Shown here one piece after another: positions 44,672 to 53,276 of a DNA stretch of 64,000 nt. A program made the translations under genes and the position numbers. The DNA lies in the NCBI GenBank assembly GCA_947494825.1, contig CANLWN010000007.1, positions 124,001-188,000 on the forward strand. The letters are read 5' to 3'. This stretch comes from an uncultured Flavobacteriaceae bacterium. Its GTDB lineage: Bacteria; Bacteroidota; Bacteroidia; Flavobacteriales; Flavobacteriaceae. The notes under the pieces are model-generated. The model worked only from the letters and a program-made list of their open reading frames with translations, did not search any database and was not told the origin of the DNA. Within the stretch, counting starts at the first letter, position 1. The number at the start of each line of letters is the position of its first letter.

Positions 44672-44708
44672 AAAAAAAGCAATATCACATGCGGATATTG
44701 CTTTTTTT
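44672..44708 (-). terminator. Intrinsic terminator after ppa
   Basis: A 15-bp perfect stem (AAAAAAAGCAATATC / GATATTGCTTTTTTT) with a 7-nt loop, between the ppa stop and the hppA start on the minus strand. It makes the two pyrophosphatase genes separate transcripts. Confidence 0.92.
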
Positions 44709-44729
44709 ACCAGCCTTGAAATGCCACAT

Positions 44730-45257
44730 TTACTTGATGCTCACTTCTTTCTTGGGAACGTCGCTTTTCGAAAACCGATTGATGCATTTGGCCACAATCT
44801 CTTTGGCTTCGGCCACATTTCCCCACCCACCAACGGCTACTTTTTTCTTTTCAAGGTCCTTGTAGACCTTAAAAAAGTGCTCTATTTCCTTTATGAGGTG
44901 CGGGTTCAGTTCGTTTAGATCGCTCACCCTATTGGATATAGGATCGGAAATGGGTACACAGATCACCTTTTCATCTGGGCCTTTTTCATCGGCCATATGG
45001 AAAACCCCAATGGGTTTAACCTCCATAACACAGCCCGGAAAGGTAGGCTCTGTGACCAGCACCAAAACATCCAGTGGGTCGCCGTCCAAGGCTAGGGTCT
45101 CTGGAACAAAACCGTAATCTGCCGGATACATCATGGAAGAAAATATCATCCGATCGTACCGTATCTTTTTCAGTTCAAAATCGTATTCGTATTTATTTCT
45201 ACTGCCCTTGGGAATTTCAATCAAAACATCAAAGGAGGTGATTTCTTGTGCCGTCAT
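44730..45257 (-). CDS. ppa: Soluble inorganic pyrophosphatase (family I)
   Basis: A 175-residue cytosolic Mg2+-dependent PPase. The signature DGDPLDVLVL (about 58-67) carries the three catalytic aspartates; upstream EIPKGSRNKYEYD and MIFSSMMYPADYGFVPET, and downstream DEKVICVPISDP and KKVAVGGWG, are all typical. It lies next to hppA, so both PPi-consuming systems are side by side, though separated by a terminator. Confidence 0.97.
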   Translation of the reverse strand: MTAQEITSFDVLIEIPKGSRNKYEYDFELKKIRYDRMIFSSMMYPADYGFVPETLALDGDPLDVLVLVTEPTFPGCVMEVKPIGVFHMADEKGPDEKVICVPISDPISNRVSDLNELNPHLIKEIEHFFKVYKDLEKKKVAVGGWGNVAEAKEIVAKCINRFSKSDVPKKEVSIK

Positions 45258-45317
45258 AATTCGTCTTATTAGGTGGGCAAAGATACTTGAAATTGGGCTG
45301 ATGCCATAACTAAGGCA

Positions 45318-47813
45318 TCAAAAACTAAACCCGAAGGAACCGGTTACGCTAAAAGGCCTGGCATTGGGATTGTCCAAATAATTGCCCCGAAAGTTAAAAT
45401 CTATCCTCAAAATCTTAAAGATATTGCCCACCCCAAAGGAATACTCCCAGTATATCTGGTTTTCCGGAGCGATTAGCGGAATGTTGGTAGGACTGTTCAA
45501 AGCAATGTTTTCATCCGAGAGTTGGCCCCAAGCGCCCCTAAGACCAACGATTTCCCTGAGATTAAGTTTTCGCAGGAAGGGAATTCGGGAGAAAAGCCTG
45601 CCGTTGAAATTATGTTCCAGGTGCGCGGAAGCATAAGTATCCGTAACGAATTCATAAAAATCGAGGTTCGGGAAGGTATTGTAGAGTGAGAATAGGGTCT
45701 GATTGCCAGGGATTACATTTAAAAGGCTTAGCGGGACCTCACCAAAGGTCTTGCCTACCTCAACCGTGCTCAGTAGTCTTCCAAAGCCTCCAATCTGCCA
45801 GGGTTGCGTATAGGAAAACTGTACTCTTTCGTAATCAAAATCACTGCCCAGAAAACCCTCTATACCCTTGGTATAGTTTAACAAGAGGGTGCTAAAATTG
45901 TCGTTGATGTTTATGCGCTCCACACCGTAGCCAATGGTTCGCTTCCCAGGTGTGTAGACCAAGATGGTGTTGATATCGAACTGCTCCACTTCCGAAGAAA
46001 TGCCGGTGGGGGATGTGGGATCCACATAATCCAGGTTAAAGGCATCGGGCAGCGCCGAGCTTAGGGTGCGGAACGAACTGCCAATACGTATCCTAAAATT
46101 GGTAAGGGGTTCCACTTCTACATTAAAGGTGCTGAGATTGATGTTGGTAAGCCGGTCATTGGCCCCTACGGTAAGTACGGAAGAAGAAGCTATACTACGA
46201 CCTAAAACGTCGTTTGTAGCGGTTAGGCTCAACCCTAACTGTTCTATATCCCTCCTATTCCCGCCAGAAAGAATCAAGCGGGTTTTCCGGTCCAAAAGAA
46301 ACTTGGCGGAAAAACCGTGCTTAAATTTTCGGTCATCAAAGCCGTAGGCCATATACCCTTCCAAGCGCCAGGGGTCGTTTTGCCCGAAATAGGTCCTAGC
46401 ACCGCCCCGTACGCGAATGCCCTCGGCATCATTGAATCCAAACACGCTGTAGATATCCCCAAGATCCAGATTCCATTTATCAATTTCCACATAGCCCGAA
46501 TTCAGGATACTCACAATATTGTAATAGGTTTTGAATTTGGGTACGGTCTTAAGGGTGTCCAAAAGCTTATAAATGCCCTTTTCATCCTTGTTCAGTGTTT
46601 CCAGTCTACTGCTTTTCCAGAACAAACTATCCCTGTTGAATACCCTGGGGTCAAAGGGATTGGCTTCATTTTTATAGAATTCCAGGGGCCTGGGAACATT
46701 GAAGGTATAGTTGTCATAGACCGTGGTTCTCTTGCCGTAGATGCCCCTGGACTTTTCCTTTTTCCGCAGGCTGAAATCGCTTAGCATATAATCCCTTTTC
46801 AAGAGAAAAACCGAGTCGTTCACCACATCAAAATCCTGTTCTATATAAATCTCCTTTACCCAATTGATATTGGCACTTTTGGTGACCTCTAGATTGATCT
46901 TCTTTATGGCATAGGTAGAATCGTTCACCCAAAAATCGCCTTTAAAGGTGAGTTCGTTTTTTCTTCGGGGGTAGTAAATAATGTTATAGCACCATTTATT
47001 ATCGATATAGGCACTATCCGATAGCACATAATTATAGGTATCTATACCTGTTTTGGACAGCGGGCTGGTAAAGCTTTTGTCAAAAAACTTGAGGTAGTTT
47101 TCGTAGATATCGTAATCCGAGTACAAGTCTTGGATAAATGCTGTAATGGCCTGGTTATTGCTGAAACCGGAATTTTTATTGCCCAATACGTCTTCCTTTT
47201 CCTCTCCCATTGCATTGTCGCCATACACCTTGGAAGCCACTTCGTTCAAAAAAATGGGCAAATAGGTCTTGCCCGTAATCCTGGAAGTATCCAAATCCTG
47301 GAACATAAATTCCAGGCCTTTGAACAACTTACTTTTCATTAGCGCGCTGTCTATGGTGTTTAAATCAAACTCTACCTTCTCGTACTTATCGTATTTGTAC
47401 TGCTCAAACATGCGCAGGCCGTTTATCCTTTTTTTTGCCCATATTTTGCGTAGAATATCAATGGCCGGATTGTTCTTTTTGGATTGCCGGCCCACGTAGA
47501 CCACGACCTCGTCCAATTGCTCGCTCTCCTCTACCAGGGGTACTTCCATATTGTAATTTACCTTGGCCGGCAAGGAAATTTCTATGGCCTGGTACCCGAT
47601 AAAGGAAACGACCAAGGTGGAATAGGTAGTGTCCGATTCCAAATAAAACCGGCCGTTGTCATTGGTAATGGTACCTTCGGTGGAATTTTTGAACAGCACA
47701 TTGGCAAATGCGACCGGGGAACCGGATTCGTCCACCACGATACCGCTAACCTTGGTTTGGGATAATGCAAAAAATGTAGAGAGGAGAAAAAAGGTAAAAA
47801 GCAGTTTCTTCAT
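45318..47813 (-). CDS. DUF5686 / CarboxypepD_reg-like outer-membrane protein
   Basis: An 831-residue outer-membrane protein: signal peptide (MKKLLFTFFLLSTFFALSQ), CarboxypepD_reg-like domain (about 20-105; VSGIVVDESGSPVAFANVLF, GYQAIEISLP), then a long DUF5686 region with NPAIDILRKIWAKKRINGL and repeated beta strands, ending in ...VTGSFGFSF, a C-terminal aromatic residue usual for barrels. DUF5686 proteins are widespread in Bacteroidota, function unknown. Monocistronic, 60 bp upstream of ppa. Confidence 0.88.
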   Translation of the reverse strand: MKKLLFTFFLLSTFFALSQTKVSGIVVDESGSPVAFANVLFKNSTEGTITNDNGRFYLESDTTYSTLVVSFIGYQAIEISLPAKVNYNMEVPLVEESEQLDEVVVYVGRQSKKNNPAIDILRKIWAKKRINGLRMFEQYKYDKYEKVEFDLNTIDSALMKSKLFKGLEFMFQDLDTSRITGKTYLPIFLNEVASKVYGDNAMGEEKEDVLGNKNSGFSNNQAITAFIQDLYSDYDIYENYLKFFDKSFTSPLSKTGIDTYNYVLSDSAYIDNKWCYNIIYYPRRKNELTFKGDFWVNDSTYAIKKINLEVTKSANINWVKEIYIEQDFDVVNDSVFLLKRDYMLSDFSLRKKEKSRGIYGKRTTVYDNYTFNVPRPLEFYKNEANPFDPRVFNRDSLFWKSSRLETLNKDEKGIYKLLDTLKTVPKFKTYYNIVSILNSGYVEIDKWNLDLGDIYSVFGFNDAEGIRVRGGARTYFGQNDPWRLEGYMAYGFDDRKFKHGFSAKFLLDRKTRLILSGGNRRDIEQLGLSLTATNDVLGRSIASSSVLTVGANDRLTNINLSTFNVEVEPLTNFRIRIGSSFRTLSSALPDAFNLDYVDPTSPTGISSEVEQFDINTILVYTPGKRTIGYGVERININDNFSTLLLNYTKGIEGFLGSDFDYERVQFSYTQPWQIGGFGRLLSTVEVGKTFGEVPLSLLNVIPGNQTLFSLYNTFPNLDFYEFVTDTYASAHLEHNFNGRLFSRIPFLRKLNLREIVGLRGAWGQLSDENIALNSPTNIPLIAPENQIYWEYSFGVGNIFKILRIDFNFRGNYLDNPNARPFSVTGSFGFSF

Positions 47814-47922
47814 CTATTGGATAAATTCACCAGCATGCATTCCACTGATTCCAGGGACCATGCGTACATGTTTGATTAATTGATCTAGCGTAATGTTCCT
47901 ATCAAATAATGTACCCTTTTAG

Positions 47923-47953
47923 AAAAAAATTCGCCAACTGTTCAGTTGGCGAA
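47923..47953 (-). terminator. Intrinsic terminator after pdhB
   Basis: Minus strand TTCGCCAACTG, a 2-nt loop and CAGTTGGCGAA, followed by a run of Ts; 30 bp beyond the pdhB stop. Confidence 0.9.
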
Positions 47954-47982
47954 GCTAATATAACCCGACAAAACGGTTTTGA

Positions 47983-48960
47983 TCATTTATATAACACTTT
48001 CTTAACAGCTTTGATGACATCTGTATGATTGGGAAGCCATTCTGCCAATAGGACAGGGGAATAAGGTGCCGGTGTATCTGCTGTATTTATTTTCACGATC
48101 GGGGCGTCCAAATAATCGAAGGCGTTGGACTGTATATGGTAGGTAATCTCCGTGGCAACATTTCCAAAAGGCCAGGCCTCCTCCAGCACCACCAATCTAT
48201 TTGTTTTCTTTACCGAATTCACAATGGCCTCATAATCCAGAGGTTTAACGGTGCGCAGGTCTATGATTTCGCAACTAATACCTTCTTTATGGAGTTCATC
48301 GGCGGCCAAATAGGCTTCCTTTATGATTTTTCCGAAGGAAACTATGGTGACATCGCTTCCTTCCCTTTTGATATCGGCTACGCCCAAGGGTATGGTATAT
48401 TCCCCTTCCGGAACTTCCCCCTTGTCTCCGTACATTTGCTCGGACTCCATAAAAATTACAGGGTCGTCATCTCGAATGGCCGATTTTAATAGGCCTTTGG
48501 CGTCATTGGGATTGGATGGCACCACCACTTTTAGACCAGGACAATTGGCGAACCAGCTTTCAAAAGCCTGGGAATGTGTGGCGCCCAGTTGGCCCGCAGA
48601 TGCTGTTGGCCCTCTAAAAACTATCGGACAATTAAACTGTCCGCCCGACATCTGACGGATCTTGGCGGCATTGTTGATGATTTGATCGATACCGACCAAA
48701 GCAAAATTAAAGGTCATAAACTCCACGATGGGCCTGTTGCCGTTCATGGCAGAACCTATAGCTATTCCGGAAAAACCCAATTCGGAAATAGGGGTATCCA
48801 AGACACGGTCTGGTCCAAATTCGTCCAACATTCCTTTGGACGCCTTGTATGCCCCGTTGTACTCGGCAACTTCCTCGCCCATGAGATATATGGATTCGTC
48901 CCTTCTCATCTCTTCGGACATGGCCTCGGCTATGGCCTGCCTAAATTGTAAAGTTTTCAT
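47983..48960 (-). CDS. pdhB: Pyruvate dehydrogenase E1 component, beta subunit
   Basis: A 325-residue thiamin-diphosphate-dependent E1 beta subunit: LRFQ-like start MKTLQFRQAIAEAMSEEMRRD, then ISELGFSGIAIGSAMNG, MTFNFALVGIDQIINNAAK, GPTASAGQLGATHSQ and the C-terminal YSPVLLAEWLPNHTD. It partners an E1 alpha and E2 encoded elsewhere. It stands alone, divergent from etfBA across a 181-bp region with two strong palindromes. A branched-chain E1 beta is less likely, given the E(V)AEYNGAYKASKGM segment. Confidence 0.92.
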   Translation of the reverse strand: MKTLQFRQAIAEAMSEEMRRDESIYLMGEEVAEYNGAYKASKGMLDEFGPDRVLDTPISELGFSGIAIGSAMNGNRPIVEFMTFNFALVGIDQIINNAAKIRQMSGGQFNCPIVFRGPTASAGQLGATHSQAFESWFANCPGLKVVVPSNPNDAKGLLKSAIRDDDPVIFMESEQMYGDKGEVPEGEYTIPLGVADIKREGSDVTIVSFGKIIKEAYLAADELHKEGISCEIIDLRTVKPLDYEAIVNSVKKTNRLVVLEEAWPFGNVATEITYHIQSNAFDYLDAPIVKINTADTPAPYSPVLLAEWLPNHTDVIKAVKKVLYK

Positions 48961-49005
48961 AATATTTTTGGCCTAATGATTAATCCCTATCGCTTAAAAT
49001 GCAAG

Positions 49006-49013
49006 CAAAAATA
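49006..49013 (-). promoter_or_regulatory. Candidate -7 element of pdhB
   Basis: Minus-strand TATTTTTG fits TAnnTTTG; the start would be near 48999, leaving a 38-nt leader. The inverted repeat at 49024-49039 then covers the spacer and -33 region. Confidence 0.42.
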
Positions 49014-49023
49014 GGAAAATATA

Positions 49024-49039
49024 TGTCAATTCATTGACA
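49024..49039. promoter_or_regulatory. Inverted repeat TGTCAAT-TC-ATTGACA
   Basis: Seven-base half-sites flank a 2-bp centre, 63 bp upstream of pdhB and overlapping its probable promoter. Different in sequence from the 24-bp palindrome 25 bp away, so two regulators may act here. Confidence 0.5.
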
Positions 49040-49063
49040 GCCATGAATAAAAAAAATAGCAAA

Positions 49064-49087
49064 ATTTACTATGCATGCATAGTAAAT
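49064..49087. promoter_or_regulatory. Perfect 24-bp palindrome in the pdhB-etfB intergenic region
   Basis: The half-site ATTTACTATGCA is followed at once by its exact reverse complement. A 24-bp perfect palindrome is not expected by chance in a window this size. It lies 55 bp upstream of etfB and just ahead of a -7-like box TATCTTAG (49103-49110). It is not followed by a T-run and is between divergent starts, so it is an operator candidate rather than a terminator. Confidence 0.75.
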
Positions 49088-49141
49088 CTTAAAATTAATA
49101 GTTATCTTAGCGGCGTTTTAAAAAGACTAAAAACAGCAATA

Positions 49142-49888
49142 ATGAAGATATTAGTTTGCATAAGCAATGTACCGGATACCACGTCCAAAATAAACTTTGC
49201 GGAAAACGACACCAAATTTGATACCAACGGGGTGCAATTCGTAATCAACCCGAACGATGAATTTGGGCTTACCCGCGCCATGTGGTTTAAGGAAAAACAA
49301 GGCGCTACCGTGCATGTGGCCACCGTTGGCGGTACCACCACGGAGCCTACCATCAGGAAGGCCCTGGCCATTGGGGCAGATGAGGCCATTCGTGTAAATG
49401 CAGAGCCTACCGACGGTTTTTTTGTGGCTGAACAATTGACCGATGTGGCCAAGAACGGCGACTACGACCTTATTATCGCGGGTAGGGAATCCATTGATTA
49501 CAATGGCGGCATGGTGCCGGGCATCATGGCTACCTTGCTCAACATGAATTTCGTAAACACCTGTATCGGTCTAGAAGTGGAGGGCAACAATGCCACCGCC
49601 ATGCGTGAAATTGATGGCGGAAAGGAAAAAATTGCCACCACCCTGCCACTGGTTATTGGTGGACAGAAGGGGCTGGTAGAAGAGAGTGATCTACGGATCC
49701 CCAACATGAGGGGCATCATGATGGCGCGACAGAAAAAACTTAGTGTAGTGGAGCCCATAGCCTCCAGCAACGCTACCGAAGATATTAAATTTGAAAAGCC
49801 CGCCCCCAAGGGTGCCGTTAAGCTGGTCGATGCCGACGATATGGACGAATTGGTCCGTCTTTTGCACAACGAGGCCAAGGTAATCTAA
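49142..49888 (+). CDS. etfB: Electron transfer flavoprotein, beta subunit
   Basis: A 248-residue subunit of the ETF heterodimer, which takes electrons from acyl-CoA and other dehydrogenases. It starts MKILVCISNVPDT; AMP/FAD-contact segments include FVINPNDEFGL, ALAIGADEAIRV and the GRESIDYNGGMVPGIMATLL signature. ATG 49142 is chosen; the frame open to 49034 would include the palindrome region. etfA follows after 60 bp. Confidence 0.95.
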   Translation: MKILVCISNVPDTTSKINFAENDTKFDTNGVQFVINPNDEFGLTRAMWFKEKQGATVHVATVGGTTTEPTIRKALAIGADEAIRVNAEPTDGFFVAEQLTDVAKNGDYDLIIAGRESIDYNGGMVPGIMATLLNMNFVNTCIGLEVEGNNATAMREIDGGKEKIATTLPLVIGGQKGLVEESDLRIPNMRGIMMARQKKLSVVEPIASSNATEDIKFEKPAPKGAVKLVDADDMDELVRLLHNEAKVI

Positions 49889-49948
49889 TTAAAAACACAA
49901 ACTCCAGGCGCAAAAAGCAGTTTGGAAGTTGCAAATCAACTATACAAT

Positions 49949-50917
49949 ATGTCAGTCTTAGTATATACAGAATCGGAAAACGGAAAATTTAAAAAGAACG
50001 CTTTTGAAGTAGCTTCCTATGCCCATGCGGTCGCCCAACAGTTGGGCACTGCGGTCACGGCGGTCGCATTCAATGCCAGCGAGGGCGAAAGTTTGGGTGC
50101 CTATGGCGTTTCCAAGGTGTTGAACATCGCTGATGATTCCCTTAAAACCTTCAATGCAAAGGCATTTGCCAATGCCATAGCACAAGCTGCTGAGCAAGAG
50201 GAGGCCAACACTGTGATATTGAGTTCCAGTGCGGATACCAAATTCCTAGCCTCCATTCTAACGGCCCAATTAAAAGCGGGTTACGTACCCAATGTAGTAG
50301 GGGCACCTTTAAGTACAGCTCCTTTCGTAGTAAAAAGAACAGCCTTTAGCAACAAGGGGTTTGCGCATACACAGATCAATGCCGAATTAAAGGTGTTGGG
50401 GGTTTCAAACAATGCTTTTGGCGCTCGGGAGAACAAGCTGGATGCGACAGTGGAAAATTTTGCCCCTACCCTATCGGAAACGGATTTTTCCACAAAATCC
50501 GTAGAAATAGATAAGGTTGTAGGCAAGGCTACCATCGCCGATGCCGATATCGTGGTTTCGGGGGGAAGAGGATTAAAAGGCCCTGAGAACTGGGGTATGT
50601 TGGAAGAATTGGCAGAGGTACTGGGTGCCGCTACGGCCTGTTCCAAGCCGGTTTCGGATTTAGGCTGGCGGTCGCATGGGGAACATGTTGGGCAAACGGG
50701 GAAACCCGTGGCCAGCAATCTGTATATCGCTATCGGTATTTCCGGTGCCATACAACATTTGGCGGGGGTAAGTGCCTCTAAGGTCAAAGTGGTCATCAAT
50801 ACAGATCCAGAGGCTCCATTCTTCAAAGCGGCCGACTATGGCGTTGTTGGGGATGCTTTTGAAGTAGTTCCCAAACTAACCGAAAAATTAAAGGAATTTA
50901 AAGCCCAAAACGCTTAA
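49949..50917 (+). CDS. etfA: Electron transfer flavoprotein, alpha subunit
   Basis: A 322-residue ETF alpha subunit. The C-terminal FAD domain shows VVSGGRGLKGPENW, then SDLGWRSHGEHVGQTGKPVASNLYIAIGISGAIQHLAG and VVINTDPEAPFFKAADYGVVGD, all family signatures. The N-terminal domain begins MSVLVYTESENGKFKK. ATG 49949 follows the conserved start. Together with etfB it forms a two-gene unit. Confidence 0.96.
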   Translation: MSVLVYTESENGKFKKNAFEVASYAHAVAQQLGTAVTAVAFNASEGESLGAYGVSKVLNIADDSLKTFNAKAFANAIAQAAEQEEANTVILSSSADTKFLASILTAQLKAGYVPNVVGAPLSTAPFVVKRTAFSNKGFAHTQINAELKVLGVSNNAFGARENKLDATVENFAPTLSETDFSTKSVEIDKVVGKATIADADIVVSGGRGLKGPENWGMLEELAEVLGAATACSKPVSDLGWRSHGEHVGQTGKPVASNLYIAIGISGAIQHLAGVSASKVKVVINTDPEAPFFKAADYGVVGDAFEVVPKLTEKLKEFKAQNA

Positions 50918-50942
50918 TTTTTGTTAATTTGTGCCCCTGAAG

Positions 50943-50982
50943 GGCTGTTTAAATAACGGGCAATCCTTTTATTTAAACGGCC
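50943..50982 (+). terminator. Probable terminator after etfA
   Basis: GGCTGTTTAAAT and ATTTAAACGGCC form a 12-bp stem (one G-U) with a 16-nt loop, followed by TTTT. The long loop makes this a moderate call. Confidence 0.5.
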
Positions 50983-50999
50983 TTTTATAGTTTATAGAT

Positions 51000-51629
51000 A
51001 TGAGTTTAGTTCGATTAAAAATAAAGGGGATATCCTATAGCCAGACCCAAAATGGTGCATACGCCCTGATATTGAATGAAGTTGAGGGAGACCGTAAGCT
51101 ACCCATTGTCATAGGGGCATTTGAGGCGCAATCCATTGCCATCGCCCTAGAAAAGGAAATAAAACCCCCAAGACCGCTGACACACGATCTTTTTAAGAAT
51201 TTTGCGGATCGTTTTGATATCGTGGTCAAACAGGTAATTATACACAAGCTGGTAGATGGCGTCTTCTATTCCAGTATTATCTGCGAACGCGACAAAATTG
51301 AAGAGATTATCGATGCCAGGACCAGTGATGCCATTGCTTTGGCACTTCGGTTCGGGGCTCCTATTTTTACCTATAAGACCATTCTGGACAAGGCGGGGAT
51401 CTTTTTAAAATTTTCTTCCAAGGACAAGGACAAGGAAGAAGGGGACGACAGTATTGTGGTCGATGAAATTTTACAGGAGGGTGAGACCGTGGAGATTGAG
51501 ACCGGGGCCTCAGATGCCTATAAGGAATTGACCCTGGAGGAACTGCACCAGGAGTTGGAAAAAGCCGTGGCCAACGAGGATTACGAAAAAGCGGTAAAAC
51601 TCAGGGATGAAATATCCAAACGCAAGTAA
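51000..51629 (+). CDS. Bifunctional nuclease (DUF151) with C-terminal UvrB/C-type motif
   Basis: A 209-residue protein. Residues about 1-130 match the BFN/DUF151 fold (LPIVIGAFEAQSIAIALE, RPLTHDLF, ARTSDAIALALRFGAPIFT). An acidic linker leads to a short helical UvrB/UvrC-type interaction motif at about 175-205 (LEELHQELEKAVANEDYEKAVKLRDEI). DUF151 members in plants have nuclease activity; the bacterial role is unproven. It precedes the nucleoside transporter gene by 18 bp, so the two are probably co-transcribed. Confidence 0.9.
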   Translation: MSLVRLKIKGISYSQTQNGAYALILNEVEGDRKLPIVIGAFEAQSIAIALEKEIKPPRPLTHDLFKNFADRFDIVVKQVIIHKLVDGVFYSSIICERDKIEEIIDARTSDAIALALRFGAPIFTYKTILDKAGIFLKFSSKDKDKEEGDDSIVVDEILQEGETVEIETGASDAYKELTLEELHQELEKAVANEDYEKAVKLRDEISKRK

Positions 51630-51647
51630 CTAACCAACAACCACTTT

Positions 51648-53108
51648 ATGAAATACGGACTTTGGATTCTTCTCTTTGTATGCTGTATTTCTTTTCCCTC
51701 ATTTGCCCAAGAGACATCGCTTCCCGATAGTTTGCAGACCATCGCGGAAACCACCACCATTAATGAGGTAGTACCCCAGAAAATTCCGGAAATCATTCCC
51801 AACGAGGGCTTTTCCATCAACAGTCTATGGCGGGGCATGTTGGGCATGGGTGTCTTGGTGCTTATTTCCTTTCTATTCAGCGCTAATAGAAGGGCCATCA
51901 ACTGGAAGACCGTGGGTATTGGCCTAAGCATCCAATTGCTTATCGCCATTGGGGTCCTGAAAGTACCCTTTATTAAGGTGGCATTTGAGAGTATAGGAAG
52001 GGTCTTCGTAAAAATCTTGGATTTCACTCGAGCGGGCAGTAAGTTCCTTTTTGAAGGATTGGTGGTGGATATGGATACTTTTGGGTTCATTTTTGCCTTT
52101 CAGGTACTCCCTACGATCATCTTCTTTTCGGCCTTGACATCTGTTTTATTCTACTTGGGAATCATCCAAAAAGTGGTCCGTGGCCTGGCCTGGCTGTTGA
52201 CCCGATCTCTGGGTATTTCCGGGGCCGAAAGCCTTAGTATTGCGGGGAATATCTTTCTAGGTCAGACCGAAGCTCCATTGCTCATCAAGGCTTATTTGGA
52301 AAAAATGAACAAATCCGAGATCCTACTGGTAATGATCGGTGGGATGGCCACCGTGGCCGGCGCTGTTTTGGCCGCGTATATAGGGTTTTTAGGAGGTGAT
52401 GATCCGGAGCTCCGATTGTATTTTGCCAAACACCTTTTGGCCGCTTCCGTCATGGCGGCTCCCGGAGCCATTGTAATTTCCAAAATGCTCTACCCGCAAA
52501 CCGAATCGGTCAATACGGAAGTACAGGTCTCCACCGAAAAAATCGGGGCCAACATTTTGGATGCCATTGCCAATGGCACCACGGAAGGCCTAAAATTAGC
52601 GGTAAACGTAGGTGCTATGTTGCTGGTCTTCGTTGCCTTTATTGCCATGCTCAATGGCATTTTTGGATGGATCGGTGATTTCACCACCCTGAACGAATTA
52701 ATCGCCAAAAACACTGCCTACGACAAGTTTTCATTGGAAGCCATTCTCGGTACCGTCTTTGCCCCGCTCATGTGGCTTATAGGCGTTGCCAAGGAAGACA
52801 TTATGCTTATGGGGCAATTGTTAGGGATTAAACTGGCAGCCAGTGAATTTATAGGATATATACAACTGGCCGAACTAAAAAATATGGCCAACACCACACA
52901 TTTTACCTATAACAAGTCCGTCATCATGGCTACCTATATGCTCTGCGGCTTTGCTAATTTTGCCTCTATCGGTATTCAGATCGGAGGCATCGGTTCCTTA
53001 GCGCCCGGACAGCGAAAAACCCTTTCGGAGTTTGGGATGCGGGCCGTGCTTGGCGGCTCTCTAGCCTCGTTGCTCTCTGCCACCATAGCGGGAATGATCC
53101 TAGGATAA
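51648..53108 (+). CDS. nupC: Concentrative nucleoside transporter (NupC/CNT)
   Basis: A 486-residue nucleoside:cation symporter. Core signatures are GNIFLGQTEAPLLIKAYL and the later CGFANFASIGIQIGGIGSLAPGQR, with about 10 further hydrophobic segments. Before the transporter core (from about residue 60) there is an extra N-terminus that reads as a signal peptide (LWILLFVCCISFPSFAQ) plus a 40-residue polar stretch, not present in E. coli NupC. It follows the BFN gene and precedes thyA, consistent with nucleoside salvage. Confidence 0.93.
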   Translation: MKYGLWILLFVCCISFPSFAQETSLPDSLQTIAETTTINEVVPQKIPEIIPNEGFSINSLWRGMLGMGVLVLISFLFSANRRAINWKTVGIGLSIQLLIAIGVLKVPFIKVAFESIGRVFVKILDFTRAGSKFLFEGLVVDMDTFGFIFAFQVLPTIIFFSALTSVLFYLGIIQKVVRGLAWLLTRSLGISGAESLSIAGNIFLGQTEAPLLIKAYLEKMNKSEILLVMIGGMATVAGAVLAAYIGFLGGDDPELRLYFAKHLLAASVMAAPGAIVISKMLYPQTESVNTEVQVSTEKIGANILDAIANGTTEGLKLAVNVGAMLLVFVAFIAMLNGIFGWIGDFTTLNELIAKNTAYDKFSLEAILGTVFAPLMWLIGVAKEDIMLMGQLLGIKLAASEFIGYIQLAELKNMANTTHFTYNKSVIMATYMLCGFANFASIGIQIGGIGSLAPGQRKTLSEFGMRAVLGGSLASLLSATIAGMILG

Positions 53109-53276
53109 CCCCAAGTTTTACGTTTTTGGTTGATAAAATTTTCATAACTATTTAGGTGCTTACCTTCGGGAATAGCGGTCTATATTTTATTTTAGCCAGA
53201 CGATGGGCGTCATGGTCCGTCGGTCTAACCCACAACACCCTAGTTGATACCTTAAAAAATAGTTGGAAAAGTACCT

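Noticed and set aside
53156-53276. Short plus-strand ORF before thyA and an imperfect stem near 53190-53228
   Set aside because: The ORF runs into thyA in another frame without any motif; the stem has mismatches and no known leader pattern.
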